A stretch of 64,000 nucleotides of DNA from Salinispora pacifica CNR114 (lineage in GTDB: Bacteria > Actinomycetota > Actinomycetes > Mycobacteriales > Micromonosporaceae), in the NCBI RefSeq assembly GCF_000514775.1, contig NZ_AZWO01000004.1, positions 72,089 to 136,088 on the forward strand, read 5' to 3'. The notes beneath the pieces were generated by a model. The model was not told the origin of the DNA and made no database searches. It saw only the letters and a list, made by a program, of their open reading frames with translations. Below, piece after piece: positions 10,574-19,721 of the stretch. Made by a program: the position numbers and the translations under genes. How positions within the stretch are numbered: the first letter of the stretch is position 1; the number at the start of each line of letters is the position of its first letter.

Positions 10574-12229
10574 GTGGAAGCTGACGTCGTCGTGGTAGGA
10601 GCTGGTCTGGCCGGGCTGGTCGCCGCCGCCGAGGCAGCAGACCTCGGCCGGAGCGTCCTCCTCGTTGACCAGGAGGGGGAGCAGAACCTGGGCGGGCAGG
10701 CCTTCTGGAGCCTGGGCGGACTGTTCCTGGTTGACAGCCCCGAGCAGCGGCGGATGGGCGTTCGGGACTCCCTCGAGCTGGCCCGGCAGGACTGGTTCGG
10801 CAGCGCCCAGTTCGACCGCGACGAGGACCGGTGGCCGCGCGCCTGGGCCGAGGCGTACCTGGAGTTCGCCGCCGGAGAGAAGCGGTCCTGGCTGCGGCAG
10901 TACGGGCATCGCTTCTTCCCGGTGGTCGGCTGGGCCGAACGCGGCGACGGCCGGCCCGGTGGGCACGGCAACTCGGTTCCGCGGTTCCACATCACCTGGG
11001 GCACCGGCCCCGGCGTGGTGGAGCCGTTCGAGCGACGGGTACGGGCGCACGTCGACACCGGGCGGATCCGGTTCGCGTTCCGCCACCAGGTTGACGGGCT
11101 GCTGGTGGAGGCCGGTGCGGTGGTCGGGGTGTACGGCAGCCGGCTGGAGCCGGCCACGGCCGAGCGGGGCCGGCCGAGCAGCCGCACCGTGGTCGGCGAG
11201 TTCCGGGCCCGGGCCCAGGCCGTCATCGTCACCAGCGGCGGCATAGGCGGCAACCACGACCTGATCCGCCGGGCGTGGCCGGCACGGCTCGGCAGTCCAC
11301 CGAAGCGGATGGTGGCCGGAGTGCCGGCCCACGTGGACGGCCGGATGCTGGGCATCGCCGAGGAGGCCGGCGCCAACATCATCAACCCGGACCGGATGTG
11401 GCACTACGTCGAAGGGCTACGAAACTGGGATCCGATCTGGGAGAACCACGGAATTCGCATCCTGCCCGGCCCCTCCTCACTCTGGCTGGACGCCGCCGGC
11501 AACCGGCTGCCGGCTCCGTACTTCCCCGGCTTCGACACCCTCGGCACCCTGCGCCACCTGCGCCACAGCGGCTACGACTACTCCTGGTTTCTGCTCACCC
11601 AGAAAATCATCGAGAAGGAGTTCGCGCTCTCCGGCTCCGAACAGAACCCGGACCTGACCGGCAAGGATCTGAAACTGCTGCTGTCCCGGGTACGGGCCGG
11701 TGCTCCCGGGCCGGTCGAGGCGTTCAAGCGGCACGGCGAGGACTTCGTCGTCGCGGACACCCTCGACGACCTCGTCACCGGGATGAACCGCATCGCCGAC
11801 CCGGACGTGCCGGCGATCGAAGTCGCCCGGATCCGCGCGCTCGTCACCGAACGGGACCGGCAGCTCACCAACACCTTCTGCAAGGACGCCCAGGTCAAGG
11901 CGATCCGCTCCGCCCGCAACTACCGCGGTGACCGGCTCCTGCGGGTCGCCGCGCCGCATCGCCTCCTGGACCCGAAGGCTGGGCCGTTGATCGCCGTACG
12001 GCTCAACGTCCTCTCCCGCAAGACCCTCGGTGGGCTGGAGACCGACCTGGACGGTCGCTGCCGGACCCGCGACGGCGACGCCTTTCCCGGCCTCTACGCC
12101 GCCGGTGAGGTGGCCGGGTTCGGTGGTGGCGGCATGATGGGCTACAACGCCCTGGAGGGCTCCTTCCTCGGCGGCTGCCTCTTCTCCGGCCGGGTCGCCG
12201 GCCGCGCCGCCGCCCGCCAGCTCAGCTGA
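10574..12229 (+). CDS. FAD-dependent dehydrogenase (fumarate reductase/ketosteroid-dehydrogenase fold)
   Basis: The product (551 aa) has the dinucleotide-binding VVVGAGLAGLVAAAEAADLG at residues 5-24 and the acidic end of the second strand in LLVDQE. The C-terminal GLYAAGEVAGFGGGGMMG closes the FAD site. This pattern marks the succinate-dehydrogenase/fumarate-reductase flavoprotein superfamily, which includes 3-ketosteroid delta1-dehydrogenases. The closest family I recall is the large putative FAD-binding dehydrogenases of about 550 aa, whose substrate is unsettled. The GTG start follows AGGAGG with good spacing. Divergence from the PucR regulator suggests control by it. No transmembrane segment is seen. 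Confidence 0.85.
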   Translation: MEADVVVVGAGLAGLVAAAEAADLGRSVLLVDQEGEQNLGGQAFWSLGGLFLVDSPEQRRMGVRDSLELARQDWFGSAQFDRDEDRWPRAWAEAYLEFAAGEKRSWLRQYGHRFFPVVGWAERGDGRPGGHGNSVPRFHITWGTGPGVVEPFERRVRAHVDTGRIRFAFRHQVDGLLVEAGAVVGVYGSRLEPATAERGRPSSRTVVGEFRARAQAVIVTSGGIGGNHDLIRRAWPARLGSPPKRMVAGVPAHVDGRMLGIAEEAGANIINPDRMWHYVEGLRNWDPIWENHGIRILPGPSSLWLDAAGNRLPAPYFPGFDTLGTLRHLRHSGYDYSWFLLTQKIIEKEFALSGSEQNPDLTGKDLKLLLSRVRAGAPGPVEAFKRHGEDFVVADTLDDLVTGMNRIADPDVPAIEVARIRALVTERDRQLTNTFCKDAQVKAIRSARNYRGDRLLRVAAPHRLLDPKAGPLIAVRLNVLSRKTLGGLETDLDGRCRTRDGDAFPGLYAAGEVAGFGGGGMMGYNALEGSFLGGCLFSGRVAGRAAARQLS

Positions 12230-12353
12230 CCGGCGGGGCCAGGCGGGGCCGCCGTAGCGGCAGCCGCAAGGTTCGGATCAACCACGCCTCCCAACGAAGT
12301 CCATTGCGGATACGCAAGGACCATCCGAGCGTCCGCTGTCCCCGCCGGGACGG

Positions 12354-13571
12354 TCAGCGAGGAGGGCGGGTCACCGGCAGCAACGCCAGCGACGGCAGTA
12401 GCAGGACCGGCACGACCAGCAGGGCGTGCAGCGTCCCGACCCGGTCGCCGATCAGGCCCAGCAGCGGTGGTCCGGCGAGGAAGGCGGTGTAGCCGATCAC
12501 GGCCACCACGCTGACCCGGGCCGCGGCGTGCTCCTCCACGTTGGCCGCAGCGCTCATCCCCACCGGAAAGCTGAGGGAAACGCCGAGGCCCCACAGCGCC
12601 ACACCGGCGACCGCAACCGGTCCGGAACCGGCCAGCACCGCCACGCTCACGCCGACCACGGCGAGCAGGATCGTGGTGCCGAGCACGGGCACCCGGCCCC
12701 AGCGGTCCAGGGCGAGGGTGCCGACGGTCCGTCCTACGGTCATGCCGATCACGAACACGCCGTAGACGGCGGCTCCGGCCGCCTCGGTGACGCCGTAGCC
12801 ATCAACGAACGCGACCGCGACCCAGTCGGTGGCGACCCCTTCACTGAACGCTGCTACCAGCACAAACAGGCCGATCAGCAGGGTCCGTGGTTCCCGCCAG
12901 GCGGCCAGCACCGCCCGGCGCCGGGCCGCCGGGGAGCCCCCGTCGGCATCCGGCGCCGGCTCGGCGAACGGCAGGAACACCCGGGTGCCGGACACCGTGC
13001 CGAGCAGCACCGCCGCGCCAACGAGCGGCAGGTGGACCGCCAACGCCAACCCCACCTCAGCGGCCACCGCACCGAGGCCAGCCCCCGCCACCGAGCCCAG
13101 GCTCCACGCCGCGTGAAACCGCGGCATCACCGTACGACCGAGCCGCCGCTCAACCGCGGCACCCTCGATGTTCATCGCGACATCACAGGTACCGGTGCCG
13201 TAGCCAAGGATGACCAGACCCACCGCCACCCCGGGCAGCCAGCCCGCCGTGCTCGCGCTGACGCCGGCGATCCCCAAGCCCACGGCGACCAACAGGGTCG
13301 CCACCGCCACCGTCCGGGCGGTGCCCAGTCGCTGGGCGACCAGACCGGAGGTGGGCATCGCCAGTACCGCTCCCGCCGACATCGCGAGCAACAGCAGCCC
13401 GAGCCGACCGGCGGTGAGGTCAAGCGCCTCCCGGACCGCCGGCACCCGGGCGAACCAGGACCCGATGGCGAGGCCGTTGAGGGCGAACACCACCGCGACA
13501 CCGGTACGGGCGGTGCGCACCAACCGGTGTGCGGCGGTAGTCGCGGCCGGGGCTGTGACGCTGCTCACCAC
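12354..13571 (-). CDS. MFS transporter, copy 1 (YbjJ-like)
   Basis: The product (405 aa) is a 12-helix major facilitator. Its N-terminal VVFALNGLAIGSWFARVPAV and the ALWGLGVSLSFPVGMSAAAN segment in the second half resemble the YbjJ/fucose-permease-like group of putative exporters. The GTG at 13571 was chosen because AAAGGA precedes it and the first helix follows; the longer frame to 13856 would run through the operator and into the divergent gene. A perfect palindrome lies 47 bases upstream, between this gene and the LacI regulator. A close paralogue sits at 15631-16845 on the same strand. The substrate is unknown; toxin or sugar export is plausible. Confidence 0.88.
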   Translation of the reverse strand: MVSSVTAPAATTAAHRLVRTARTGVAVVFALNGLAIGSWFARVPAVREALDLTAGRLGLLLLAMSAGAVLAMPTSGLVAQRLGTARTVAVATLLVAVGLGIAGVSASTAGWLPGVAVGLVILGYGTGTCDVAMNIEGAAVERRLGRTVMPRFHAAWSLGSVAGAGLGAVAAEVGLALAVHLPLVGAAVLLGTVSGTRVFLPFAEPAPDADGGSPAARRRAVLAAWREPRTLLIGLFVLVAAFSEGVATDWVAVAFVDGYGVTEAAGAAVYGVFVIGMTVGRTVGTLALDRWGRVPVLGTTILLAVVGVSVAVLAGSGPVAVAGVALWGLGVSLSFPVGMSAAANVEEHAAARVSVVAVIGYTAFLAGPPLLGLIGDRVGTLHALLVVPVLLLPSLALLPVTRPPR

Positions 13572-13617
13572 GGGTTCCTTTCGCTTCAGTACTGGGCCTG
13601 GCTGCACGAGCACACCC

Positions 13618-13633
13618 CTGAGAACGTTCTCAG
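13618..13633. promoter_or_regulatory. LacI-family operator, perfect palindrome
   Basis: CTGAGAACGTTCTCAG is a 16-base perfect inverted repeat with a central CG, the symmetry and size typical of LacI/GalR operators. It lies in the 157-base divergent region between MFS copy 1 (start 13571) and the LacI regulator (start 13729), so it probably controls both. Binding by the neighbouring LacI protein is inferred. Confidence 0.7.
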
Positions 13634-13728
13634 TGCAAACCGAAAATGCCCGCAGGTCACCGCCGTCGAGGCGAGCAATAATGTCCGGACGACAAACGTC
13701 GCCCCGGCGACGGGAACGGGGGACCACG

Positions 13729-14715
13729 ATGCCGGCACCGCAGCGCGCGCCGACCCTGGCGGATGTGGCTCGGGTGGCCGACGTCTCCCGGGCCACCGCC
13801 TCCCGAGTGCTCGCCAACAACGGGTACGCCGCGGCCCATACCCGCGACCGGGTCACCGCCGCCGCCGAGAAGCTCGGCTACGTGCCGGACCCGGCCGCCC
13901 GCGCCCTGGTACGGGGCACCGGTGTGCGGCTGGTCACGGTGGTCCACGGCACCTCGCCCCGGGTGCTCGAGGATCCGTACGTCGACCAGGTTGTCGGCGC
14001 CGCCGCCCGGGCGTGCGCCCCGCACGGCGTCGGGGTGGCCCTGCACTGGCTGCCGACCCGCGACCTCGCCCAGCTGCGGCAGCTCGGCGAGCAGCGCGGG
14101 GTGAGCGGGTTGATCCTGGTCAACACCACGCCCGCGGTCCTGGCCGCGGTGCCGCCCACGCTGCGCGGCCGGGTCGCCTCGCTCGGCGTCGGCTCCCCCG
14201 TGGTGGCCTCCTTCGACATCGACAACGGTGGCGGCACCACAGCGCTGGTGGAGCACCTGTACGCGACGGGCCGCCGCCGCATCGCCATGATCAGTGGTTC
14301 TCGCTGGCTACCCTGCGCCGGCCGCTCGGTACGCGCCTACCGGGGAGTGCTGCGCGCGGCGGGGCTGCCGCCCCGGCTGGTTCGGGGTGACTTCACCGCG
14401 GGCCGAGGGCGTGCCGCCGCCCGGGAGGTGCTGGCCCGCTGGCCAGACACCGACGCGATCGTCGGCGCCAGCGACGTGACCTCGTTCGGCGTGATCAGCG
14501 GGCTCCTGCGCGATGGCGTCCAGGTCCCGGGGGACATCGCGGTGACCGGCTTCGACGACACCCCGCTGGCCGCCATTACCAACCCCTCGCTCACCACCTC
14601 CACCCATCCGGTGGCCGGAATCGCGACAGCGGCCGTGACCGCCGTGCTCAACGGCAGCGCGGTCCTACCGCCAACGCTCTTTCCGTCCCGCCCGGTGCAC
14701 CGGATGAGCGGCTGA
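13729..14715 (+). CDS. LacI-family transcriptional regulator
   Basis: The product is 328 aa. The N-terminal helix-turn-helix and hinge helix are clear: PTLADVARVADVSRATASRV followed by NNGYAAAHTRDRVTAAAEKL and GYVPDPAARALVRG. The periplasmic-binding-like sensor domain follows, with VDQVVGAAARACAPHGVGVAL, an RRRIAMISG strand near 185 and VTGFDDTPLAAITNPSLTTS near the end. The start at 13729 places the HTH at residues 5-25 and follows GGGGGA; the frame is open further upstream but without a better start. Divergent from MFS copy 1 and sharing the perfect operator, it probably represses that exporter until an effector binds. The acetyltransferase gene lies 61 bases downstream on the same strand. 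Confidence 0.92.
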   Translation: MPAPQRAPTLADVARVADVSRATASRVLANNGYAAAHTRDRVTAAAEKLGYVPDPAARALVRGTGVRLVTVVHGTSPRVLEDPYVDQVVGAAARACAPHGVGVALHWLPTRDLAQLRQLGEQRGVSGLILVNTTPAVLAAVPPTLRGRVASLGVGSPVVASFDIDNGGGTTALVEHLYATGRRRIAMISGSRWLPCAGRSVRAYRGVLRAAGLPPRLVRGDFTAGRGRAAAREVLARWPDTDAIVGASDVTSFGVISGLLRDGVQVPGDIAVTGFDDTPLAAITNPSLTTSTHPVAGIATAAVTAVLNGSAVLPPTLFPSRPVHRMSG

Positions 14716-14776
14716 CGCGACGTGCCTCCGCGGAACAGGTCCCGGTTTTCCACCTTTCACCCAGAAGGACGTTACG

Positions 14777-15424
14777 ATGACAGGCACTCCAGCCGACCCG
14801 GGTGTCCTACATCCGATGCCCGAACAGCCACGTCTGGTGCTGCTGAAGCCACTGATCACCTCGCCACTGATCGAAGTCGGAGAGTTCACCTACTACGACG
14901 ACCCGGACGATGCGACAGCTTTCGAGGTTCGCAACGTTCTCTATCACTACGGGCCGGAGCGGCTGGTGATCGGGAAATTCTGCGCGTTGGGCGAGGGCGT
15001 ACGGTTCATCATGAACGGCGCCAATCACCGCATGGACGGGCCCTCGACCTTCCCGTTTCCGATCATGGGTGGCTCCTGGAGCGAACACTTTGACCTCATC
15101 ACCAACCTGCCCGGGCGAGGAGACACGGTGGTTGGTAACGACGTGTGGTTCGGTTACCGCACCATGGTGATGCCCGGCGTCCGCATCGGCAGCGGGGCGA
15201 TCGTTGCTTCTGGATCTGTCGTCGTTGACGATGTCCCCGAATACAGCATCGTCGGCGGCAACCCGGCCCGGGTGATCCGCCGCCGCTTCCCCGAAGAAGA
15301 GGTTGCCCGCCTGATGGCGCTTGCCTGGTGGGACTGGCCGTTACCACACATCACCGATCACATTCGCACGATCATGTCCGGCAGCATTGACGCCCTGGAG
15401 ACCGTGGCACCGCCAAGGGGCTGA
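14777..15424 (+). CDS. Vat/CatB-type xenobiotic O-acetyltransferase
   Basis: The product (215 aa) is a left-handed beta-helix acetyltransferase. Hexapeptide-type repeats are visible in VVGNDVWFGYRTMVMPGV and IGSGAIVASGSVVVDDVP. The catalytic His is in GANHRMDG (H84), and the IVGGNPARVIRRRF segment is typical of the streptogramin/chloramphenicol (Vat, CatB) group. It probably transfers acetyl from acetyl-CoA to a hydroxyl on an antibiotic or other small molecule. The ATG is preceded by AAGGA. It follows the LacI gene on the same strand and is flanked by two paralogous MFS exporters, which suggests a detoxification module. The substrate is unproven. Confidence 0.88.
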   Translation: MTGTPADPGVLHPMPEQPRLVLLKPLITSPLIEVGEFTYYDDPDDATAFEVRNVLYHYGPERLVIGKFCALGEGVRFIMNGANHRMDGPSTFPFPIMGGSWSEHFDLITNLPGRGDTVVGNDVWFGYRTMVMPGVRIGSGAIVASGSVVVDDVPEYSIVGGNPARVIRRRFPEEEVARLMALAWWDWPLPHITDHIRTIMSGSIDALETVAPPRG

Positions 15425-15630
15425 CGAGTCTTATCCATCGGAAATCAGCAGTTCGGGGCCGCCGCGGGGACGACTCATTCGTCGTTCGCGACGGACCGGG
15501 GTGCTTCCGGTTTTCTCGCTGTCGAGCTGCCCCATGAGAAGGGGCGCGACGCGGGCACGACGCTACTTCGGTTAGTCGGTTCCGGCGACGAGCTGATGAT
15601 CCGCATCGCCACAGCGACGACATTTGTTAA

Positions 15631-16845
15631 TCAATCATGGAGTTCACGAGGAGGGCGGGTGGCGGGCACCAACGCGACCGACAACAACAGCAAAATTGGT
15701 ACCACCAGTAGGGCGTGCAGTGTCCCGACCCGGTCGCCGATCAGGCCAAGCAAAGGTGGGTCGGCGAGGAACGCGGTGTAGCCGATCGCGGCGACCACGC
15801 TGACCCGCGCCGGGGCGCGCTCCTCCTCGTCGGCCGCCGCACTCATCCCCACCGGAAAACTGAGCGAGCCGCCGAGGCCCCACAACGCCACGCCGACCGC
15901 CGCCACCGGCTCGGATTCAGCCAGCACCGCCACACTCACCCCGACCACCGCGAGCAGGATCGCACCGGTGAGCACCGGCACTCGCCCCCACCGGTCCAGG
16001 GCGAGGGTGCCGGCGGTCCGGCCAGTGGTCATGCCGACTACGAACATTCCGAACACGACCGCTCCGGCCGCCTCGCTGACGCCGTACCCATCCACGAACG
16101 CGATCGCGACCCAGTCGGTGGCGCTCCCCTCACTGAACGCCGCGACCAACACAAACAGGCCGATCAGCAGGGTCCGCGGCTCCCGCCAGGCCGCCAACAG
16201 TGAACGATGGCGGGTCGCCGGGGATACCTTGCCACCGGCCGATGTCGTCTCGGCAGCCGGCAGGAACCCTCGAGCGCCGAAGACCATCCCGACCAGCACC
16301 GCCACGCCGACCAGCGGCAAGTGGAAAGCCAACACCAGCCCCGCCTCAGCGGCCACCGCACCGAGCCCCGCCCCCGCCACCGAACCCAGACTCCACGCCG
16401 CGTGAAACCGCGGCATCACCGTACGACCGAGCCGCCGCTCAACCGCGGCACCCTCAATGTTCATCGCGACATCACAGGTACCGGTGCCGTAGCCAAAGAC
16501 AAACAGGCCCACCGCCACCCCGGGCAGCCAGCCGACAGCGCTCGCACAGACCCCGGTTACCAGCAGTCCGACCGAGAGCGTCAGCGCCGCCACCACCACC
16601 GTCCGAGCGGTGCCCAGCCGCTGGACGACCAGACCAGAGACGGGCATCGCCACCACCGCGCCGACCGACATCGCGAGCAACAGCAGCCCGAGCCGGCCCG
16701 CGGAGAGATCAAGCGCCTCCCGGACCGCCGGCACCCGGGCAAACCAGGAACCGATAACGAAGCCATTGAGGGCGAACACCACCACGACACCAGTGCGGGC
16801 AGCCAGCACCGACCGAGCGGCGGCCGGGGCGACGACGCTACTCAC
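15631..16845 (-). CDS. MFS transporter, copy 2 (paralogue of 12354-13571)
   Basis: The 404-aa product is co-linear with the copy at 12354-13571 and shares long identical stretches, such as FALNG.VIGSWFARVPAVRE and IEGAAVERRLGRTVMPRFH. The DNA is nearly identical over about 95 bases around 16397-16490 versus 13112-13205, and more diverged elsewhere. The GTG at 16845 matches the start chosen for copy 1 and has GAGAGG upstream. An upstream ATG-frame start at 16899 would run through the degenerate operator. This is a local duplication; whether the substrate is still the same is unknown. Confidence 0.88.
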   Translation of the reverse strand: MSSVVAPAAARSVLAARTGVVVVFALNGFVIGSWFARVPAVREALDLSAGRLGLLLLAMSVGAVVAMPVSGLVVQRLGTARTVVVAALTLSVGLLVTGVCASAVGWLPGVAVGLFVFGYGTGTCDVAMNIEGAAVERRLGRTVMPRFHAAWSLGSVAGAGLGAVAAEAGLVLAFHLPLVGVAVLVGMVFGARGFLPAAETTSAGGKVSPATRHRSLLAAWREPRTLLIGLFVLVAAFSEGSATDWVAIAFVDGYGVSEAAGAVVFGMFVVGMTTGRTAGTLALDRWGRVPVLTGAILLAVVGVSVAVLAESEPVAAVGVALWGLGGSLSFPVGMSAAADEEERAPARVSVVAAIGYTAFLADPPLLGLIGDRVGTLHALLVVPILLLLSVALVPATRPPRELHD

Positions 16846-16903
16846 GACTGGATCCTCTCGCTCGAGCGGTGGCGCTGGGGCCGGGCCGCACGGGCACACC
16901 CCC

Positions 16904-16916
16904 GAGCAACATTCTC
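16904..16916. promoter_or_regulatory. Decayed copy of the LacI operator upstream of MFS copy 2
   Basis: GAGCAACATTCTC occupies the same position relative to MFS copy 2 as the perfect palindrome does to copy 1. Compared with GAGAACGTTCTC it has one inserted base and a changed centre, which breaks the symmetry. Control by the LacI protein may be weakened or lost here. Confidence 0.45.
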
Positions 16917-17120
16917 AACACGCACCGAATTTCCCCGCACCGGCTCCCGCGCAGTCAGCCGAGCGCCGATCGGCACGCCGCGCCGCTGCCGCCCCACTGG
17001 CCCGGTCCTTGTTAACGTGAGTACGCGGCGACACCGCACCTGCCGGCACTCCCCTCGTATCTGGCACCGACCGCACCACCCTTCGACCCGGCGGACCGGT
17101 TGACGGACGAGGGAGGCGAC

Positions 17121-18080
17121 ATGGCCGACGGCCCGCCGACGGAGGCGCCCCCGCCGCCGGTAGCTTCCGATCCGGATCAGCATCGCCCGGCCGCTCCGGA
17201 CGCCACGCGCCCTGGCCGCTGGGCCCGGCTGGTGCGGGCGTGCCGACGGAGCACGACACGGCTGGCAGCCGGAGCGCGGCGAGTAGCCGCCCGGTTGGCA
17301 CCGGCGACCCGTCGGTTCGCCGCCCAGCTGACATCAGCGGGCCGGCGACTCGCCGCCCGGTTGGCACCGGCCACCCGGCGGCTGTGGCGGTGGCTGCTCA
17401 CGCTGGCCCGTACGGTCGACACGGCCGCCAAGCAGGGGCCGGCCCCACCCCCACCGCAGGACCCGATCGAGCGGCGCGAGCCGGTCGGGCCGATCACCGT
17501 CTTCGCCCGGGGTTACGTCTTCACCTTCACCATCCGCGCCGACCTCACCTGGTGTTCGCAGGGGCTGCGACCGGATCAGCTGGCCTGGTACGCCCACTAC
17601 TTTCTGCCACCGGCCACCCAGCGGCTAACCAGCATCGCCGCCGATCTCGCCCGTACCGTCGCACCGCACCGGGCCGGCGAGTTGGAGGCGCAGCTGCAGC
17701 GGAAGCTCGCCGGGCAGGAGCCGTGGTCGTTCGCACGCGGCGGTCAGACGGTCACCTGCCGGCCCGAGGCGTGGGTGCAACTCGACGAGCGGGTCCGCCA
17801 AGCCCTTCAGCCCTACTGGGAACGGGTGATCGCGCTGGACTGCCGACACGAGGAGTTGCTACGGCGCGCCCGCTACGCCGAGCAGCTCAACCGACGCTGG
17901 TCGGCGATCCTCGACGGCCTGCCCGACGCCGACGTCCCGGAGGCGGTCCGTGAGGGGCTGGCCCGCGCCCGGGAGCGAACCCTCTCCGAGCAGCGGGCCG
18001 CCGCGCGGTGGAGCGGTGAACTGCTACGCCAACGCCACACCGGCTCGGAGTCCGAAACGGAGCCGGAGGTATCCGGCTGA
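17121..18080 (+). CDS. Hypothetical protein with repeated basic segment (319 aa)
   Basis: I do not recognise the family. The N-terminal 110 residues are Pro/Ala/Arg-rich and carry a repeated unit AARLAPATRR; the underlying 20-base DNA GCCGCCCGGTTGGCACCGGC is repeated exactly at 17286 and 17352. A globular part follows from about residue 125 (PITVFARGYVFTFTIRADLT). The C-terminal third is helical and charged. No signal peptide or membrane helix is evident. The ATG at 17121 follows GGGAGG; a TTG at 17100 is in frame but less likely. It converges with the ABC exporter, 18 bases apart. Function unknown. Confidence 0.7.
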   Translation: MADGPPTEAPPPPVASDPDQHRPAAPDATRPGRWARLVRACRRSTTRLAAGARRVAARLAPATRRFAAQLTSAGRRLAARLAPATRRLWRWLLTLARTVDTAAKQGPAPPPPQDPIERREPVGPITVFARGYVFTFTIRADLTWCSQGLRPDQLAWYAHYFLPPATQRLTSIAADLARTVAPHRAGELEAQLQRKLAGQEPWSFARGGQTVTCRPEAWVQLDERVRQALQPYWERVIALDCRHEELLRRARYAEQLNRRWSAILDGLPDADVPEAVREGLARARERTLSEQRAAARWSGELLRQRHTGSESETEPEVSG

Positions 18081-18098
18081 CGTCCCGGATCGAGCCAC

Positions 18099-19721
18099 TC
18101 AGCTGGGGACGTCGCGGCGGCGGAAGCCGGCCAGCCCGGCGGCGAGCAGCGCACCGGCCACGGCGACAAGCAGCACCAGCGGTAGCGTGGTTGCCTCGAC
18201 CGCCGGCACCGCGGGAACATGGGTGTACGGCGAGAGGTTGAGCACCGCCTGCGGCAGGTCGAGCGCCGCGCCGAGCTGCCCCAACAGCAGGAACCCGATC
18301 AGCACCGCCCAGGACAGCGACACCGACCACCGGGGAACCAACCCGAGCAGCGCGGTCACCAAGCCCGCCACCACCAGCAACGCCGGTAGCTGTAGCAGCC
18401 CGGCCCCGCCCAGTTCAAGCGCACACCGGCCCGGATCGCCGGCTGCGAGTCCGTAGCCGAGGCCGGTCGCGAGCCCGGCCAGCAGCACGAGGACCGCCGC
18501 GCCCAGGACGGTGCCCACCACCTGGGTGGCCAACCAGCGAACCCGGCCCACCGCGGTCGCGAGTACCGCCTCCAGGACGCCGCCCGACTCGTCGGCGCGG
18601 GTACGCAGCAACGCCTGCACCACGTACGCGCCGACAGCCAACGCGAATACCCCCAGCATCGCGGCGAGGAACGCGTCCACCAGGTCGTCAACCCCGCCCC
18701 CCATCGCAGCGATCAGCTCGGCGGCGGCGGGATTCTCGGCGATCACGTCATTGACCTCGTCCGCGGCGAAGCCCATCGAAACCCCGAGGACCACCACCGC
18801 CACCGACCAGCCGACCAGGGAGCCGCGGTGCAGTCGCCAGAGCAGTCCGCTCGGGCTGAGCAGGCCGGCGGCGGCCCGGGCCGGCCCCCGCCGGTCGCTG
18901 AGCAGACCGGCGCCGAGGTCCCGCCGACGGGCGAGACCGAACGCGGCCAGGGTGGCGCCGACCAGTAACACGACCGGCAGGCCCAGAACCCACCACCGCT
19001 CGGCGCCGAACGCGCGTACCTGGTTGCCCCAACCGAGCGGGGAGAGCCAGGACGGCCAGGCGCTCACCAGTTGCAGGCCGTCCCGCTCACCGAGGACATC
19101 CCCGGCGGCACGGAGCAGGAACGCCACCCCGACGGTGGCCGCGGCCAGCGCGTTCGCACCACGGGAGGTAACCGTCAGCTGGGCGGCGACGGCGGCGACG
19201 GCGGTGAAGGCGATGCCGACCCCGCCAACCGCCCCGGCGGCGGCGAGGGATCCGGCCAGCGGCAGACCGGCGGCGGCGAAGGCCAGCCCGAGGAGGAGGG
19301 CGGCGGCGACGTTCGCCCCGACGACCACAAGCAACGGGGCGGCGAGCAACGCGTGCCGGCCGACGACCGCCGCACCGAGCAGCTCCGCCCGGCCGGTCTC
19401 CTCGTTCTGTCGGGTGTGCCGGACCACGGCGAACATGCTGACCAGGGCGGCGAGCAGAGTTAACGTCAGGTACGCCTCCGCGACGACGATCGAGCCCAGT
19501 TCGGCGTTGAAGATCGGCCCGTTGAAGGCCCGCGCCACCACGCTGGTCAGCGCGGTGTCGGCATAGCTGAGGCGAGCGGCCTCGTCGGGGTAGAACTCGG
19601 AGACACTCCCGGCGAGGGCGAACCCGAGCAGCGGCGTACCGAGCAGCCAGGCTCCGAGCTTGATCCGGTCGCGGCGCAGGACGAGCCGGGCCAGTCGGCC
19701 GGTGCCGGTGAATGCGCTCAC
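18099..19721 (-). CDS. ABC exporter permease (antibiotic/multidrug type, fused 12-helix)
   Basis: The 540-aa membrane protein has about 12 predicted helices in two six-helix halves. The N-terminal [20 protein letters not shown] resembles actinobacterial exporters annotated as polyketide-antibiotic exporters. Both membrane halves are in one chain, so one permease plus the ATPase next door could form a complete ABC-2 type exporter. Its start overlaps the ATPase stop by four bases (19718-19721), so the pair is a translationally coupled operon with the ATPase first. Exported substrate unknown; no biosynthetic cluster adjoins it. Confidence 0.88.
   Translation of the reverse strand: MSAFTGTGRLARLVLRRDRIKLGAWLLGTPLLGFALAGSVSEFYPDEAARLSYADTALTSVVARAFNGPIFNAELGSIVVAEAYLTLTLLAALVSMFAVVRHTRQNEETGRAELLGAAVVGRHALLAAPLLVVVGANVAAALLLGLAFAAAGLPLAGSLAAAGAVGGVGIAFTAVAAVAAQLTVTSRGANALAAATVGVAFLLRAAGDVLGERDGLQLVSAWPSWLSPLGWGNQVRAFGAERWWVLGLPVVLLVGATLAAFGLARRRDLGAGLLSDRRGPARAAAGLLSPSGLLWRLHRGSLVGWSVAVVVLGVSMGFAADEVNDVIAENPAAAELIAAMGGGVDDLVDAFLAAMLGVFALAVGAYVVQALLRTRADESGGVLEAVLATAVGRVRWLATQVVGTVLGAAVLVLLAGLATGLGYGLAAGDPGRCALELGGAGLLQLPALLVVAGLVTALLGLVPRWSVSLSWAVLIGFLLLGQLGAALDLPQAVLNLSPYTHVPAVPAVEATTLPLVLLVAVAGALLAAGLAGFRRRDVPS

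Noticed and set aside
12426..14390. A 654-aa plus-strand frame through MFS copy 1
   Set aside because: Low-complexity His/Arg/Gly composition, antisense to a clear transporter, no ribosome binding site.
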